NCBI GenBank assembly: GCA_028751095.1
Contig: JAQZCZ010000011.1
Location: 1-34,323 of the forward strand
Length of the DNA stretch: 34,323 nucleotides
DNA from: Euryarchaeota archaeon Ods01
Lineage (GTDB): Archaea > Halobacteriota > Halobacteria > Halobacteriales > Halorutilaceae
Reading direction: 5' to 3'
Shown: positions 22,573-30,349 of the stretch, in pieces
Layout: each line of letters begins with the position of its first letter
Position numbering within the stretch: the stretch's first letter is position 1
The notes under the pieces: model-generated
The model's input: the letters and a program-made list of their open reading frames with translations, nothing else
Database searches by the model: none
What the model was told of the DNA's origin: nothing
Made by a program: the position numbers and the translations under genes

Positions 22573-24333
22573 ATGAGACCTAAGACGACGGTGGCGCTGG
22601 CTCTGTTACTCGGGCTAGCGTTCGCGGCGACTGGTGCGGTGACGGTGACTGCACAGACGGCAGAGGACTGCGGCTTCCCGTACGAGACGACGGGCACCTA
22701 CGGCGAGACGACGTTGGAGGAAGAGCCTGAAGATATCGTGACACTCGCGCCGAGTGTTTCGCAGACCCTCTGGGAGATAGAGGCGCAGGACAAGGTTACC
22801 GGCATGGACAGCTTTTCGTTCTATCTTGAAGAAACCGAAGACGTGACCGACGTGGGAACGGCGTTCGACCCAAGCTTTCCAGAGCAGGTGGTCGCTCAGG
22901 AGCCTGACCTCGTCCTCGGCGCTCTCCTAAACCCTGACCAAGCAGATGCGCTCGACGACGCCGGTCTTGAGTACCATACCGTGGCGTCGACCGGCGGCTT
23001 CGACGGAATCTACGAGAAGGTTGAGGAGCTAGGACGGCTCGTCGGCGAGTGTGAGGGAGCGGACGAAACCGTCGCGGATATGAAGGATACTGTCGCAGAG
23101 GTTGAGAGCGCTGTCGATAACATGAACGAACCGCTCGTCATGTTCGGCGCACCGTCCGAAGGACAGGATAACTTCGTCCCCGTAAAGGGAACCTTCAAGC
23201 ACGATATCATAACGACTGCGGGCGGTGAGAACGTCTACGCCACCATCGGAATGGAGGACGAAGACGGACTTGAGCAGCTAATCAGCGACGAGAAGGTCGC
23301 CGAGGCGCTATCTGAAGACCCTGACTGGATAGTTCTCGCCGGAGAGGGTCCCGAGGCGGTGCCGAACACCGATATGTACAACCAGACGACCGCCGTGCAG
23401 GAAGACCAGATACTCACCGTAAACCGGAACTACATCAACCAAGAAGCGCCGCGGATACTGATACCGCTCGAAAGGATGGCGCGTGCCTTCCATCCCGATG
23501 CTTTCGCTGACACAGCCGGAACCGGAGGGGGCGCGGGAGCCGGTCTTCCCGAACCTGACGTTGGTGTCGAAGAAGCCTCGTCCGGTCTGTCGGTCGCCGA
23601 CGGGGTGTCGCGCGCTGAGTTCGCCGACGGACCCGTCGACGCAGTCGAAGTTCACGCCGAGCTGGAGGGCGAAGTAACCGTCTCGGTCGTTGACACCGGC
23701 GACGCTCCTGGCACGCCGGTTCAGCGCGTCACCGTCTCGGTCCCCGAGGAAGCGCGCGACCTTTCAGGCACGGTCCGTTTCCTCGTCGACAGCGACAGAC
23801 TCGAAGCCGCTGACGTGCCCGCCGACGACCTGCTCGCTGTCAAGGACGACAACGGCTGGACTCCCTTAGAAACCGCGGCTCTCGAAACCGACGACGGCGT
23901 AACTGTCGTCGCTGATACGCCGTCGTTCTCCGACTTCGCTGTCGTAGCCTCGACGCCGCCCGTCGTTCTCGCTGACGCTTCCGTTGATGACGGTACCGTA
24001 ACCCTCTCGGCGGCGGATTCGTACGACGAGTACGGCGATATAGTCGACTACGGATGGAGCGTTGACGGAGAGACTTACGAAGGAGAGACCGTTGAGGTTG
24101 AAGCCGACGAAGGCGAGGCGACACTGACCGTCACCAACGACGCCGGACTGACGAACGAGACGACGGTCGAGTTCTCCGTCGACGAGGAAACGGCAGACTA
24201 TGAGACCGGAGCCGAGGAGGGCGAAGCCGACGATGTCGCTGACGACGAGCCTACCGAGGAAGAAGGGCTACCCGGATTTACCGCCGTCGCCGCTCTCGTC
24301 GCTCTGTTATCTTTCGCCCTCGTGCGACGTTGA
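22573..24333 (+). CDS. btuF: PGF-CTERM-anchored ABC transporter solute-binding protein (BtuF-like)
   Basis: A 586-residue secreted protein. A signal peptide (MRPKTTVALALLLGLAFAATGAV) is followed by a periplasmic-binding domain of the cobalamin/siderophore class at about residues 35-315 (DIVTLAPSVSQTLWEIEAQDKVTGMD, EPDLVLGALLNPDQ). The next region, about 330-470, is a beta-rich domain seen on haloarchaeal surface proteins, and a PKD-like or Ig-like domain follows (VDDGTVTLSAADSYDEYGDIVDYGWSVDG). The C-terminus is an acidic spacer, then LPGFTAVAALVALLSFALVRR, the PGF-CTERM signal processed by archaeosortase ArtA for lipid attachment. It is divergent from its permease and ATPase. The ligand is probably cobalamin; iron chelates are an alternative. 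Confidence 0.88.
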   Translation: MRPKTTVALALLLGLAFAATGAVTVTAQTAEDCGFPYETTGTYGETTLEEEPEDIVTLAPSVSQTLWEIEAQDKVTGMDSFSFYLEETEDVTDVGTAFDPSFPEQVVAQEPDLVLGALLNPDQADALDDAGLEYHTVASTGGFDGIYEKVEELGRLVGECEGADETVADMKDTVAEVESAVDNMNEPLVMFGAPSEGQDNFVPVKGTFKHDIITTAGGENVYATIGMEDEDGLEQLISDEKVAEALSEDPDWIVLAGEGPEAVPNTDMYNQTTAVQEDQILTVNRNYINQEAPRILIPLERMARAFHPDAFADTAGTGGGAGAGLPEPDVGVEEASSGLSVADGVSRAEFADGPVDAVEVHAELEGEVTVSVVDTGDAPGTPVQRVTVSVPEEARDLSGTVRFLVDSDRLEAADVPADDLLAVKDDNGWTPLETAALETDDGVTVVADTPSFSDFAVVASTPPVVLADASVDDGTVTLSAADSYDEYGDIVDYGWSVDGETYEGETVEVEADEGEATLTVTNDAGLTNETTVEFSVDEETADYETGAEEGEADDVADDEPTEEEGLPGFTAVAALVALLSFALVRR

Positions 24334-24347
24334 ACGTCGAAGCATGG

Positions 24348-24355
24348 TTATATAT
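24348..24355 (+). promoter_or_regulatory. TATA box deciding the start of the SDR gene
   Basis: TTATATAT lies 18-31 bases before the ATG codons at 24373 and 24379. Transcription would begin close to those codons, giving a leaderless mRNA. This rules out the GTG at 24358, which would lie upstream of the transcription start. Confidence 0.6.
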
Positions 24356-24372
24356 CGGTGGAGTTACAGGGT

Positions 24373-25254
24373 ATGGGTATGCAGGGACCAGACTTAGACG
24401 GAAGCACCGCTTTCATCACAGGAACCACACGCGGAATCGGTAAGGAGATTGCGCTCTCGCTTGCCGAACACGGATGTAACATCGTATCGACAGGCAAGAC
24501 GGTCGACGACTCCGATACCGACCTTGAGGGTACGATACACAAGACTGCCGAAGCGTGCCGCGAGAAAGGCGTCGACGCACATGCGATACAGCTAGACGTG
24601 CGCGACCCCGAGAGCGTGGGCGCGGCGGCTGAAGAAGCGATAGACGAGTTCGGCGAGGTCGACATCGTCATCAACAACGCGAGCGCGATACAGATAGCCA
24701 ACGTCGAGGACATGCCCGCGAAACGGTTCGACCTGATGACTGAGGTCAACGTACGCGGCACCTACCTCGTCAACCGCGCCTTCCTGCCGCATCTGAAGGA
24801 ACTCGGCGAGGGATGGATACTGTCGAACTCGCCGCCCGTCCGTGTTGACCGGTCGCCTGGCAAGGCGGCGTACGCATGGTCGAAGATGGGGATGTCGTTC
24901 GTCACCCTGTCGCTTGACGGCGAACTCGCCGGACACGATATCGGATGTAACACCTTCTGGCCCGTGACCGCTATCGACACGCGCGCCACGCGGTACTTCG
25001 GCATGGGTACGGAGAAGGACTGGCGCGAACCGCGTATAGTATCGGACGCCGTCCTCGAAATTCTTAGCCGCGACCCCGCCGAATGCTCGGGCAACGCCTT
25101 CTACGACGTTGACCTCCTGCGCGAAGCGGGTGTCGAGGACTTCTCTCAGTACAACGTCGTCGAGGACTCCGACCCCGACCCGCTCTCGGCTATAATGTTC
25201 GACCCCGACTACGACAAGAACGAGGACGTTATCACCGAGGAATTCGACGGATAA
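24373..25254 (+). CDS. SDR family oxidoreductase, HSDL2-like
   Basis: A 293-residue short-chain dehydrogenase with the ATG at 24373 (the ATG at 24379 is equally possible). The cofactor loop is TGTTRGIG, followed by STGKT after strand two, which favours NADP. IVINNASAI is the NNAG equivalent. The catalytic tyrosine and lysine are in YAWSK. GKAAYAWSKMGMSFVTLSLDGEL and NTFWPVTAIDTRATR match the hydroxysteroid-dehydrogenase-like 2 / citronellal-type subgroup, in which the usual PG motif after the active site is WP. The C-terminal DPDPLSAIMFDPDY extension is acidic. Its stop overlaps the next gene (TAATG). Substrate unknown; oxidation of branched or long-chain hydroxyacyl compounds is plausible. 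Confidence 0.88.
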   Translation: MGMQGPDLDGSTAFITGTTRGIGKEIALSLAEHGCNIVSTGKTVDDSDTDLEGTIHKTAEACREKGVDAHAIQLDVRDPESVGAAAEEAIDEFGEVDIVINNASAIQIANVEDMPAKRFDLMTEVNVRGTYLVNRAFLPHLKELGEGWILSNSPPVRVDRSPGKAAYAWSKMGMSFVTLSLDGELAGHDIGCNTFWPVTAIDTRATRYFGMGTEKDWREPRIVSDAVLEILSRDPAECSGNAFYDVDLLREAGVEDFSQYNVVEDSDPDPLSAIMFDPDYDKNEDVITEEFDG

Positions 25255-26177
25255 TGAGGCGAATGGGGGTCAGGCACTCGTTGAAGCATCTCGCGGGGAT
25301 GGCTGTCTTCTCGGTCGGCGTTGAGGAGTATATACACGAGAAGACGCCCTCAGAGTTTCCGCGCGCCACGACCGTGGGGCATTTCGAGGTTGGGCGCCGT
25401 GACGACCCTCGTTTCGACGCTTCTTCCCTCCTCCCTCTCAAGTTCGTCGAAGACCTCTACGACGTTAGCCTCGCCGACGACGAGACGCCGACGAGCTACG
25501 GCAAGGCGGGACAGCTTGACGAGAAGCTTAGCGCCGAACCCGACGAGACAGCCGTCTTCGTCCACGGCTGGCTGGCGAACCGTCGCGCCGCTCTCGGCAG
25601 GATGTCGATGATGCGTTACAACCTCCGTAAGGTCGGATACGAAGGAGATGTTGTCGGCTTCACGTGGGACTCTGAGGAAATAGCGCACCGCTGGAAGCTC
25701 GGACGGCGTATCGCCGAACGTAACGGACCTAAGCTCGCGCAGTTCGTCGTAGACTACCGTGAGGAGACGGGGGGCGACGTACGTCTCGTCTCGAACTCAC
25801 TCGGCGCGCGCGTCGTCCTTGAAGCTGTCCGTTCGCTCTACCGTTCGGGGATGAACGACGCCGTCGACTCTCTTTCGATGATGGGGGCGGCGGCGGACTC
25901 GGACTCGGTCGCGGTCGACGGACGTTACGGCGAGGCGCTCGCCGAGGCGGTCGGCGAGACGCATAACTACTGGATAGAGCACGACGGCATACTGAACCAA
26001 CAGTACCGTCTCATTGAGTTCAGCGGCGCTCTCGGTGGGACCGGAGCGAGCGGCGAAACTCCCGAGAACTACCACGACCATCAGGTTTCGTACGTCCCCG
26101 ACCATTACTCGTTCTACCGTCCCGGAAAAGGATGTGTCCGACAGGTAGTCGACCACTGGAACGGACCCGAGGAATGA
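25254..26177 (+). CDS. Alpha/beta hydrolase
   Basis: A 307-residue protein. HG at 104-105 in VFVHGW is the oxyanion loop after strand three. The nucleophile elbow is Ser182 in SNSLG, where the first Gly of GxSxG is Ser. This variant appears in DUF726-like and some lipase-type hydrolases. A C-terminal His in ENYHDHQVSYVPDHYSFY is probably the catalytic histidine, and an Asp between completes the triad. No signal peptide is seen. It overlaps the upstream SDR gene by one base and its stop overlaps the ligase start (ATGA), so three unlike genes are coupled. The substrate cannot be inferred. Confidence 0.78.
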   Translation: MRRMGVRHSLKHLAGMAVFSVGVEEYIHEKTPSEFPRATTVGHFEVGRRDDPRFDASSLLPLKFVEDLYDVSLADDETPTSYGKAGQLDEKLSAEPDETAVFVHGWLANRRAALGRMSMMRYNLRKVGYEGDVVGFTWDSEEIAHRWKLGRRIAERNGPKLAQFVVDYREETGGDVRLVSNSLGARVVLEAVRSLYRSGMNDAVDSLSMMGAAADSDSVAVDGRYGEALAEAVGETHNYWIEHDGILNQQYRLIEFSGALGGTGASGETPENYHDHQVSYVPDHYSFYRPGKGCVRQVVDHWNGPEE

Positions 26178-27808
26178 GGTTCGACGAGTTCGCCAAACGC
26201 GCCGCACGGGTCGAGTCGCTTTCGGGAGACCACGAAAAGACCGAAGAGGTCGCCGGTCTGCTCCGCGAGGCGGACGCGACCCCCGTCGTAGCGCGTTTTG
26301 TGCAGGGGCGCGTCTTTCCTGCCTGGGACGACACCAAGCTCGACGTAGGACCGTCGCTCGTATACGACGCCGTTGCTCTCGCTGGCGGCACCGACGCCGA
26401 CGAGGTTGAGCGACGCGTCGCCGAACGGGGCGACGTAGGCGAGGTAGCCGCGGAGGTCGGTACCGGCGGACAGCAGACCTTCGGCTCAACCGAACAGACG
26501 GTCGAGGGCGTGCAGGAAGCGCTACGCGGTATCGCTGAAGGCTCCGGCGAAGGAAGCGAGGAGAAGAAGAAACGCGAACTCGCCAACCTGTTCATGGACG
26601 CGTCGTCCGCCTCCGCCAAGTACCTCGCGCGTCTCGTCCTTGGCGAGATGCGTCTCGGTGTCGGCGAAGGGACGGTGCGGGACGCGGTTGCGGAGGCGTT
26701 CGGTGTCGACGTGACGCTCGTCGAACGCGGAATAATGGTGACTAACGACACCGGCGAGGTTGCCGAGGTCGCCCGCGACGGCGGCGACGAGGCTCTCGCC
26801 GACCTAGAGATGCGTCTTGGACGCCCCGTCAAGCCTATGTTAGCCCAGTCCTCGACCACCGAGAACCTCTTCGCCGACCTAGGTGCGGACGAAGCCGTCG
26901 TCGGATGGAAGTACGACGGCGCGCGTCTCCAGATACACGTCGGGGACGAGACGCGTCTCTTTTCACGTAGCCTCGAAGACCTCACCGATTCGTTGCCCGA
27001 CGTTGTCGAGAAGGTTGAGGAAGACACCGAGGAAGATGTTATCTTAGACGCGGAGGTCGTGGCTGTCGGAGACGACGGACCTCTTCCGTTTCAGGATGTT
27101 CTCCGCCGTATACGCCGGAAGTACCGTGTCGAAGAGATGCGTGACGAGGTCGGCTTGGAGGTACACGTCTTTGACGTTCTCTACGACGACGGTGCTGTCA
27201 TAGACGAACCCCTGTCCGAGCGGCGCGACCGTCTCAGCCGTCTCGTGGACGGAATACGCGGACGGTCAGCGGTCGTTAGTGATATAGACGGCGTTCTGGA
27301 GGAGCGCCGTGCCGCCCTCGACGCGGGACACGAGGGTGTCATGGTCAAGAACCCTGGGAGCGCCTACACGCCTGGAAGCCGTGGGGGCGACTGGCTCAAG
27401 CTAAAGCCCGAGCCTGAGACGCTCGACCTTGCCGTGACGGGCGGCGAATGGGGCGAGGGACGGCGCGCATCCTTCGTCGGAAGCTATCTCCTGAGCGCGC
27501 GCACCGATGACGGCTACGCGACGGTTGGCAAGGTGGCGACGGGTATCACCGACGAACGTCTCGAAAGCCTCACGAGCCGTTTCAAGGAGTTAATTATCGC
27601 CGAGGACGGTAAGGAGATAGAGTTCGCACCCGAGGTCGTCTTTGAGGTAGGTTACGAGGAGATACAGCGCTCACCCGTCTATTCGAGCGGCTACGCGTTG
27701 CGTTTCCCTCGTTTCGTCGGCGTCCGCGACGACAAGGCTCCCGAGGACTCCGACTCGGTCGAAAAGATAGAAAGGCTCTACGCACAAGATGAGGGAGATG
27801 GACGTTAA
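26174..27808 (+). CDS. lig: ATP-dependent DNA ligase
   Basis: A 544-residue archaeal replicative DNA ligase joining Okazaki fragments. An N-terminal DNA-binding domain (about 1-215) is followed by the adenylation domain with the active-site Lys246 in KYDGARLQIH, RSLEDLTDSLPD, ILDAEVVAV, HEGVMVKNP and WLKLKPE, all ligase motifs I to V. The OB-fold domain ends the protein with FEVGYEEIQRSPVYSSGYALRFPRFVGVRDDK. The ATG at 26174 overlaps the stop of the hydrolase gene (ATGA) and begins MRFDEFAKRA, a usual start. An in-frame ATG at 26132 is rejected. Its end overlaps the UPF0201 gene. Confidence 0.96.
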   Translation: MRFDEFAKRAARVESLSGDHEKTEEVAGLLREADATPVVARFVQGRVFPAWDDTKLDVGPSLVYDAVALAGGTDADEVERRVAERGDVGEVAAEVGTGGQQTFGSTEQTVEGVQEALRGIAEGSGEGSEEKKKRELANLFMDASSASAKYLARLVLGEMRLGVGEGTVRDAVAEAFGVDVTLVERGIMVTNDTGEVAEVARDGGDEALADLEMRLGRPVKPMLAQSSTTENLFADLGADEAVVGWKYDGARLQIHVGDETRLFSRSLEDLTDSLPDVVEKVEEDTEEDVILDAEVVAVGDDGPLPFQDVLRRIRRKYRVEEMRDEVGLEVHVFDVLYDDGAVIDEPLSERRDRLSRLVDGIRGRSAVVSDIDGVLEERRAALDAGHEGVMVKNPGSAYTPGSRGGDWLKLKPEPETLDLAVTGGEWGEGRRASFVGSYLLSARTDDGYATVGKVATGITDERLESLTSRFKELIIAEDGKEIEFAPEVVFEVGYEEIQRSPVYSSGYALRFPRFVGVRDDKAPEDSDSVEKIERLYAQDEGDGR

Positions 27809-28169
27809 CGTCACCGTACGTACGCAACTGAACCCGACGGAGAGCCGCGAGGCTCTCGAAGAAGCCGTCGGAAACCTTTTCCCCGACGCCGAGTTCGAGG
27901 AGGGCGACGACGAACTTGTCGCACGGTCTGAGACCGTCGAACGCCTCCGCGAGCTTATCGCCGAGCAGGAGATAAATGAGACGGCGCGCGAGCAGTTACG
28001 CGACGCGGCTCTCGGCGATACCCTCGTCTTCCGCCTGAGCAAACAGCCTGCGACTGTCGGGCGCGTCAACTTCGACGTGGGGGGACACGAACTAGGCGCG
28101 CTACGCGTCCGAATCGAAGCCGAGGACGCCGGCGCGGTAGTGGAGAACATCACGACGCCTCCGGCTTAG
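27789..28169 (+). CDS. UPF0201 family protein (archaeal RNA-binding-like)
   Basis: A 126-residue conserved archaeal protein. The start VNVTVRTQLNPTESREALEEAVGNLFPDAEFE and middle LRELIAEQEINETAREQLRDA match UPF0201 (COG1325), which has a fold like ribosomal protein L5 and has been proposed to act with the exosome. A weaker alternative start is the ATG at 27798. It overlaps the ligase end by about 20 bases. Its stop is only two bases from the stop of the UPF0146 gene on the opposite strand. Confidence 0.85.
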   Translation: MREMDVNVTVRTQLNPTESREALEEAVGNLFPDAEFEEGDDELVARSETVERLRELIAEQEINETAREQLRDAALGDTLVFRLSKQPATVGRVNFDVGGHELGALRVRIEAEDAGAVVENITTPPA

Positions 28170-28171
28170 GT

Positions 28172-28555
28172 TCAGCGACGGACGTACAGTCCGCGTCCGT
28201 ATCTACTCACCAGACGGGAGTCGAACGAGGGCGGTTCGTCGGCGAGAGGTGCAACGAGAAGGTCGGCGTCGACGCTCTCCGCAACGTCACGGAGGGCGAC
28301 GTGAATCTCGTACGGCGGACGTACCGAATAGATGAGGGCGGCGTCTTCGTAGACGGAGATGTCAGGCGACGTGATATCATCCCTTACGAAGTCGACAGGG
28401 ACGGCGTCGTAAACGTCACGGATGTCGGTCGCAGTTACGTCGTAGCCCTCGGCGTCAAGTTCACGCGCCGTCCGGTCGCGTCTGCCGACGCCTACCTCCA
28501 CTAGACGCGCCCCCATATCGTACTCGTCACAGACGTACTTAACGACGGAGTCCAC
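28172..28555 (-). CDS. UPF0146 family protein
   Basis: A 127-residue Rossmann-fold protein of an archaeal family of unknown function. LVEVGVGRRDRTARELDAEGYDVTATDI is a methyltransferase-like strand-loop-helix, but GxGxG is changed to VGVG and the protein is too short for a full SAM enzyme. PVDFVRDDITSPD and YSVRPPYEIHVALRDVAE are family segments. The start is GTG at 28555, with a TATA-like GGTTTAGCC about 25 bases before it on the minus strand. The mRNA is therefore probably leaderless. Confidence 0.88.
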   Translation of the reverse strand: MDSVVKYVCDEYDMGARLVEVGVGRRDRTARELDAEGYDVTATDIRDVYDAVPVDFVRDDITSPDISVYEDAALIYSVRPPYEIHVALRDVAESVDADLLVAPLADEPPSFDSRLVSRYGRGLYVRR

Positions 28556-28591
28556 GCAGGCTTTATTATCCGCGGCGGCTAAACCTTTGTT
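28556..28591. promoter_or_regulatory. Interlaced divergent promoters in 36 bases
   Basis: The gap between UPF0146 (minus, GTG at 28555) and archaemetzincin (plus, ATG at 28592) holds both promoters. CTTTATTATC at 28561-28570 lies 22-31 bases before the plus start. GGCTAAACC at 28577-28585, read on the minus strand as GGTTTAGCC, lies 22-30 bases before the minus start. Each TATA box therefore sits next to the opposite gene's start, and both mRNAs should be leaderless. Confidence 0.5.
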
Positions 28592-29107
28592 ATGCGTATC
28601 GACCTCGTCCCCGTCGGGGACCTTGAAGAAGGTGTCGTCGAGACCTCGAAACGCGTTCTTCGAGAAAGGTTCGGCGTTGAGGTCGTCGACCGTTCGCCGG
28701 TCACGATTCCCGAGGAAGCCTACGACCCAAAGAGCGGTCAGTACAACGCCGAGCGCCTCATCAGCGTCGCGGAACGTGTTGGTCGAGGCGACAAGAACCT
28801 AGCTATCACCGATGTCGACATCTTCTACCGCCAGCGGAACTTCGTCTTCGGACTCGCCTACCTCGAAGGCAAAGGTTGCGTCGTTTCTACGAACCGTCTC
28901 CGTATGACTGCTGACGGGGGTGAGGTAGACGACGACGAAGAGACGTTCTACGACAGGGTCCGTAAGGAGGTCGTTCACGAGGTCGGACATACCTTCGGTC
29001 TACGACACTGTGACAACGACACCTGTGTGATGAGCTTCTCACCGACGGTGCGCGAGGTCGACCTCAAGTTCGAGCGTCCTTGTCCCGAATGCTCACGCAG
29101 TCTATGA
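28592..29107 (+). CDS. amzA: Archaemetzincin, Zn metallopeptidase
   Basis: A 171-residue member of the archaemetzincin family. The signature is complete: His129, Glu130 and His133 (HEVGH), His139 as third zinc ligand, Cys140 and Cys145 and the Met-turn at Met147. A structural zinc site follows with Cys164 and Cys167 (CPEC). VSTNRLR before the active site is also typical. Peptidase activity is low or cryptic in characterised archaeal members, so the cellular substrate is unknown. The stop overlaps the acetyltransferase start (ATGA). Confidence 0.93.
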   Translation: MRIDLVPVGDLEEGVVETSKRVLRERFGVEVVDRSPVTIPEEAYDPKSGQYNAERLISVAERVGRGDKNLAITDVDIFYRQRNFVFGLAYLEGKGCVVSTNRLRMTADGGEVDDDEETFYDRVRKEVVHEVGHTFGLRHCDNDTCVMSFSPTVREVDLKFERPCPECSRSL

Positions 29108-29538
29108 GGCTCCGCGTCCGTCGGGCGCGCCCTCACGACGCCGAACGTGTCGTAGAGATAGAGCGCGACTGTTTCACCAACCCGAATCCTGCGCTTCTTC
29201 TGCACGTCTGCGGAAGGGTGGACGGACTCCTCGTCGCAGAAGCAGACGACGGCATCCTCGGCTACGTCCTGTTCACGCCGTCGTCTGCACACCGCGCCCG
29301 AGTGATGTCGCTCGCTGTCTCGCCGCGGTACAGACGGATGGGGGTAGCGAAACGTCTCATGCGTGGTTCCTTCGACGTTCTCCGCGAACGAGGCTTCCGG
29401 AAAGTAGGCTTAGAGGTACGTGTCTCTAACACGCCGGCGCAGTCGCTATACGAAGACCTAGGCTTCGTACTTACCGGAGTAGATGAAGGTTACTACGAAG
29501 ACGGTGAGGACGCGTATCTGATGGAAAAAAGCCTCTGA
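29104..29538 (+). CDS. rimI: GNAT acetyltransferase, RimI-like
   Basis: A 144-residue N-acetyltransferase. MSLAVSPRYRRMGVAKRLM gives the R-x-x-G-x-[GA] acetyl-CoA-binding loop (RRMGVA). LEVRVSNTPAQSLYEDLGFVLTGVDEGYYEDGEDAYLMEKSL is the C-terminal half seen in RimI-type enzymes, which in archaea acetylate N-termini of many proteins. The ATG at 29104 overlaps the archaemetzincin stop. The in-frame ATG at 29080 would overlap more and is rejected. A hairpin straddles the end of the gene. Confidence 0.85.
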   Translation: MRLRVRRARPHDAERVVEIERDCFTNPNPALLLHVCGRVDGLLVAEADDGILGYVLFTPSSAHRARVMSLAVSPRYRRMGVAKRLMRGSFDVLRERGFRKVGLEVRVSNTPAQSLYEDLGFVLTGVDEGYYEDGEDAYLMEKSL

Positions 29539-29551
29539 GCGCTCCGCTCAG
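29535..29551. terminator. Hairpin between convergent stop codons
   Basis: CTGAGC, GCTCC, GCTCAG forms a six-base-pair stem over the ends of the RimI-like (plus) and UPF0058 (minus) genes, whose stops are nine bases apart. It includes the stop codon of the former. It may terminate both transcripts, though a T-tract is lacking. Confidence 0.4.
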
Positions 29552-29820
29552 TCGGCGTTTTCTTCAGCTAGCTCTTCCATACGGGCACCGACACGTCCCG
29601 TGTCGTCCCATTCGTCTTCCGACATCTTCTCGGCGAGTTCCTCACCGAGCACGAAGATTGCGTGCTTATGCTCCGACTTCGACTTGTGGATATGTACGGG
29701 GCTGGTGCCGAGCGCCTCGTAGTCTTCGAACGCTTCCCCTTCTACGTCTTCCTCGTTCTCAAAGTACTTCTTTATCTCAACGAGCAGCGAGTGCAGGTGT
29801 ATTAGTTCGTCCTTGTGCAT
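29548..29820 (-). CDS. UPF0058 family protein
   Basis: A 90-residue archaeal protein of a family widespread in Halobacteria. It begins MHKDELIHLHSLLVEIKKYFE, the family hallmark, then YEALGTSPVHIHKSKSEHKHAIFVLGEELAE. Repeated His residues might bind metal. The ATG at 29820 is chosen since the nine upstream residues of the open frame do not fit the family. The function is unknown. It stands alone with its own AT-rich upstream region. Confidence 0.9.
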   Translation of the reverse strand: MHKDELIHLHSLLVEIKKYFENEEDVEGEAFEDYEALGTSPVHIHKSKSEHKHAIFVLGEELAEKMSEDEWDDTGRVGARMEELAEENAD

Positions 29821-29942
29821 GATTTCGTCCTCTGCGTATAGACACAAACGTTACCTTTACATTAAAACCTTTCGCCGTGACAAACGTTCACATACGTAGC
29901 GGCGTACGGCATACGAAACGCGGAACATTACCACACACGTTC

Positions 29943-29969
29943 ATTCCGTCTTTCGACAGCCGACGGAAT
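29943..29969. terminator. Hairpin directly downstream of the aspartate decarboxylase gene
   Basis: ATTCCGTC and GACGGAAT are perfectly complementary around an 11-base loop. On the minus strand it begins at the last base of the panD stop codon. It is the likely 3' end of the panD transcript. Confidence 0.5.
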
Positions 29970-30313
29970 CACTCTACCGAACGGACGTTGTTGTCCTCGT
30001 CGAGATGGACGACCGTAGGGTCAGGCTCCTCGTCGTCATCGTAGGTTGCGTACGCGATGAGTATAACGGTGTCGCCGACCTCGGCGAGACGTGCCGCCGC
30101 ACCGTTGAGGCAGAGTTCGCCCTCGTCGCCCTCGATTGTGTAGGTTTCGAGACGTTCGCCGTTGGAGACGTTCACTATCTGGACGCGCTCGTGTTCCTTG
30201 ATTCCCGCCGTTTCGAGAAGCTCGGGACCGACCGTCACGCTCCCCTCGTAGTCGAGGTCGGCGCCCGTGACGCGCGCCCTGTGGAGCTTTGCGTGAAACA
30301 TCTCCCGCTTCAT
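29969..30313 (-). CDS. panD: Aspartate 1-decarboxylase, bacterial pyruvoyl type
   Basis: A 114-residue proenzyme that makes beta-alanine for pantothenate and CoA. It aligns by number with E. coli PanD: Lys9, Arg12, the self-cleavage site Gly24-Ser25 in YEGSVTV, Arg54, Thr57, Tyr58 (RLETYTI), then NGAAARL and GDTVILIAYA. Cleavage would give a 24-residue beta chain and an alpha chain with a pyruvoyl group. The tail EEPDPTVVHLDEDN resembles Gram-positive and actinobacterial PanD. Most archaea lack PanD and use a PLP-dependent decarboxylase of the MfnA family, so this gene suggests transfer from bacteria. It has chromosomal base use (no GATC). It lies 36 bases before the phosphoenolpyruvate synthase gene. 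Confidence 0.94.
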   Translation of the reverse strand: MKREMFHAKLHRARVTGADLDYEGSVTVGPELLETAGIKEHERVQIVNVSNGERLETYTIEGDEGELCLNGAAARLAEVGDTVILIAYATYDDDEEPDPTVVHLDEDNNVRSVE

Positions 30314-30349
30314 CTACGTTTGGTATGGAGAGGCGGTAAAAGAGACTGT

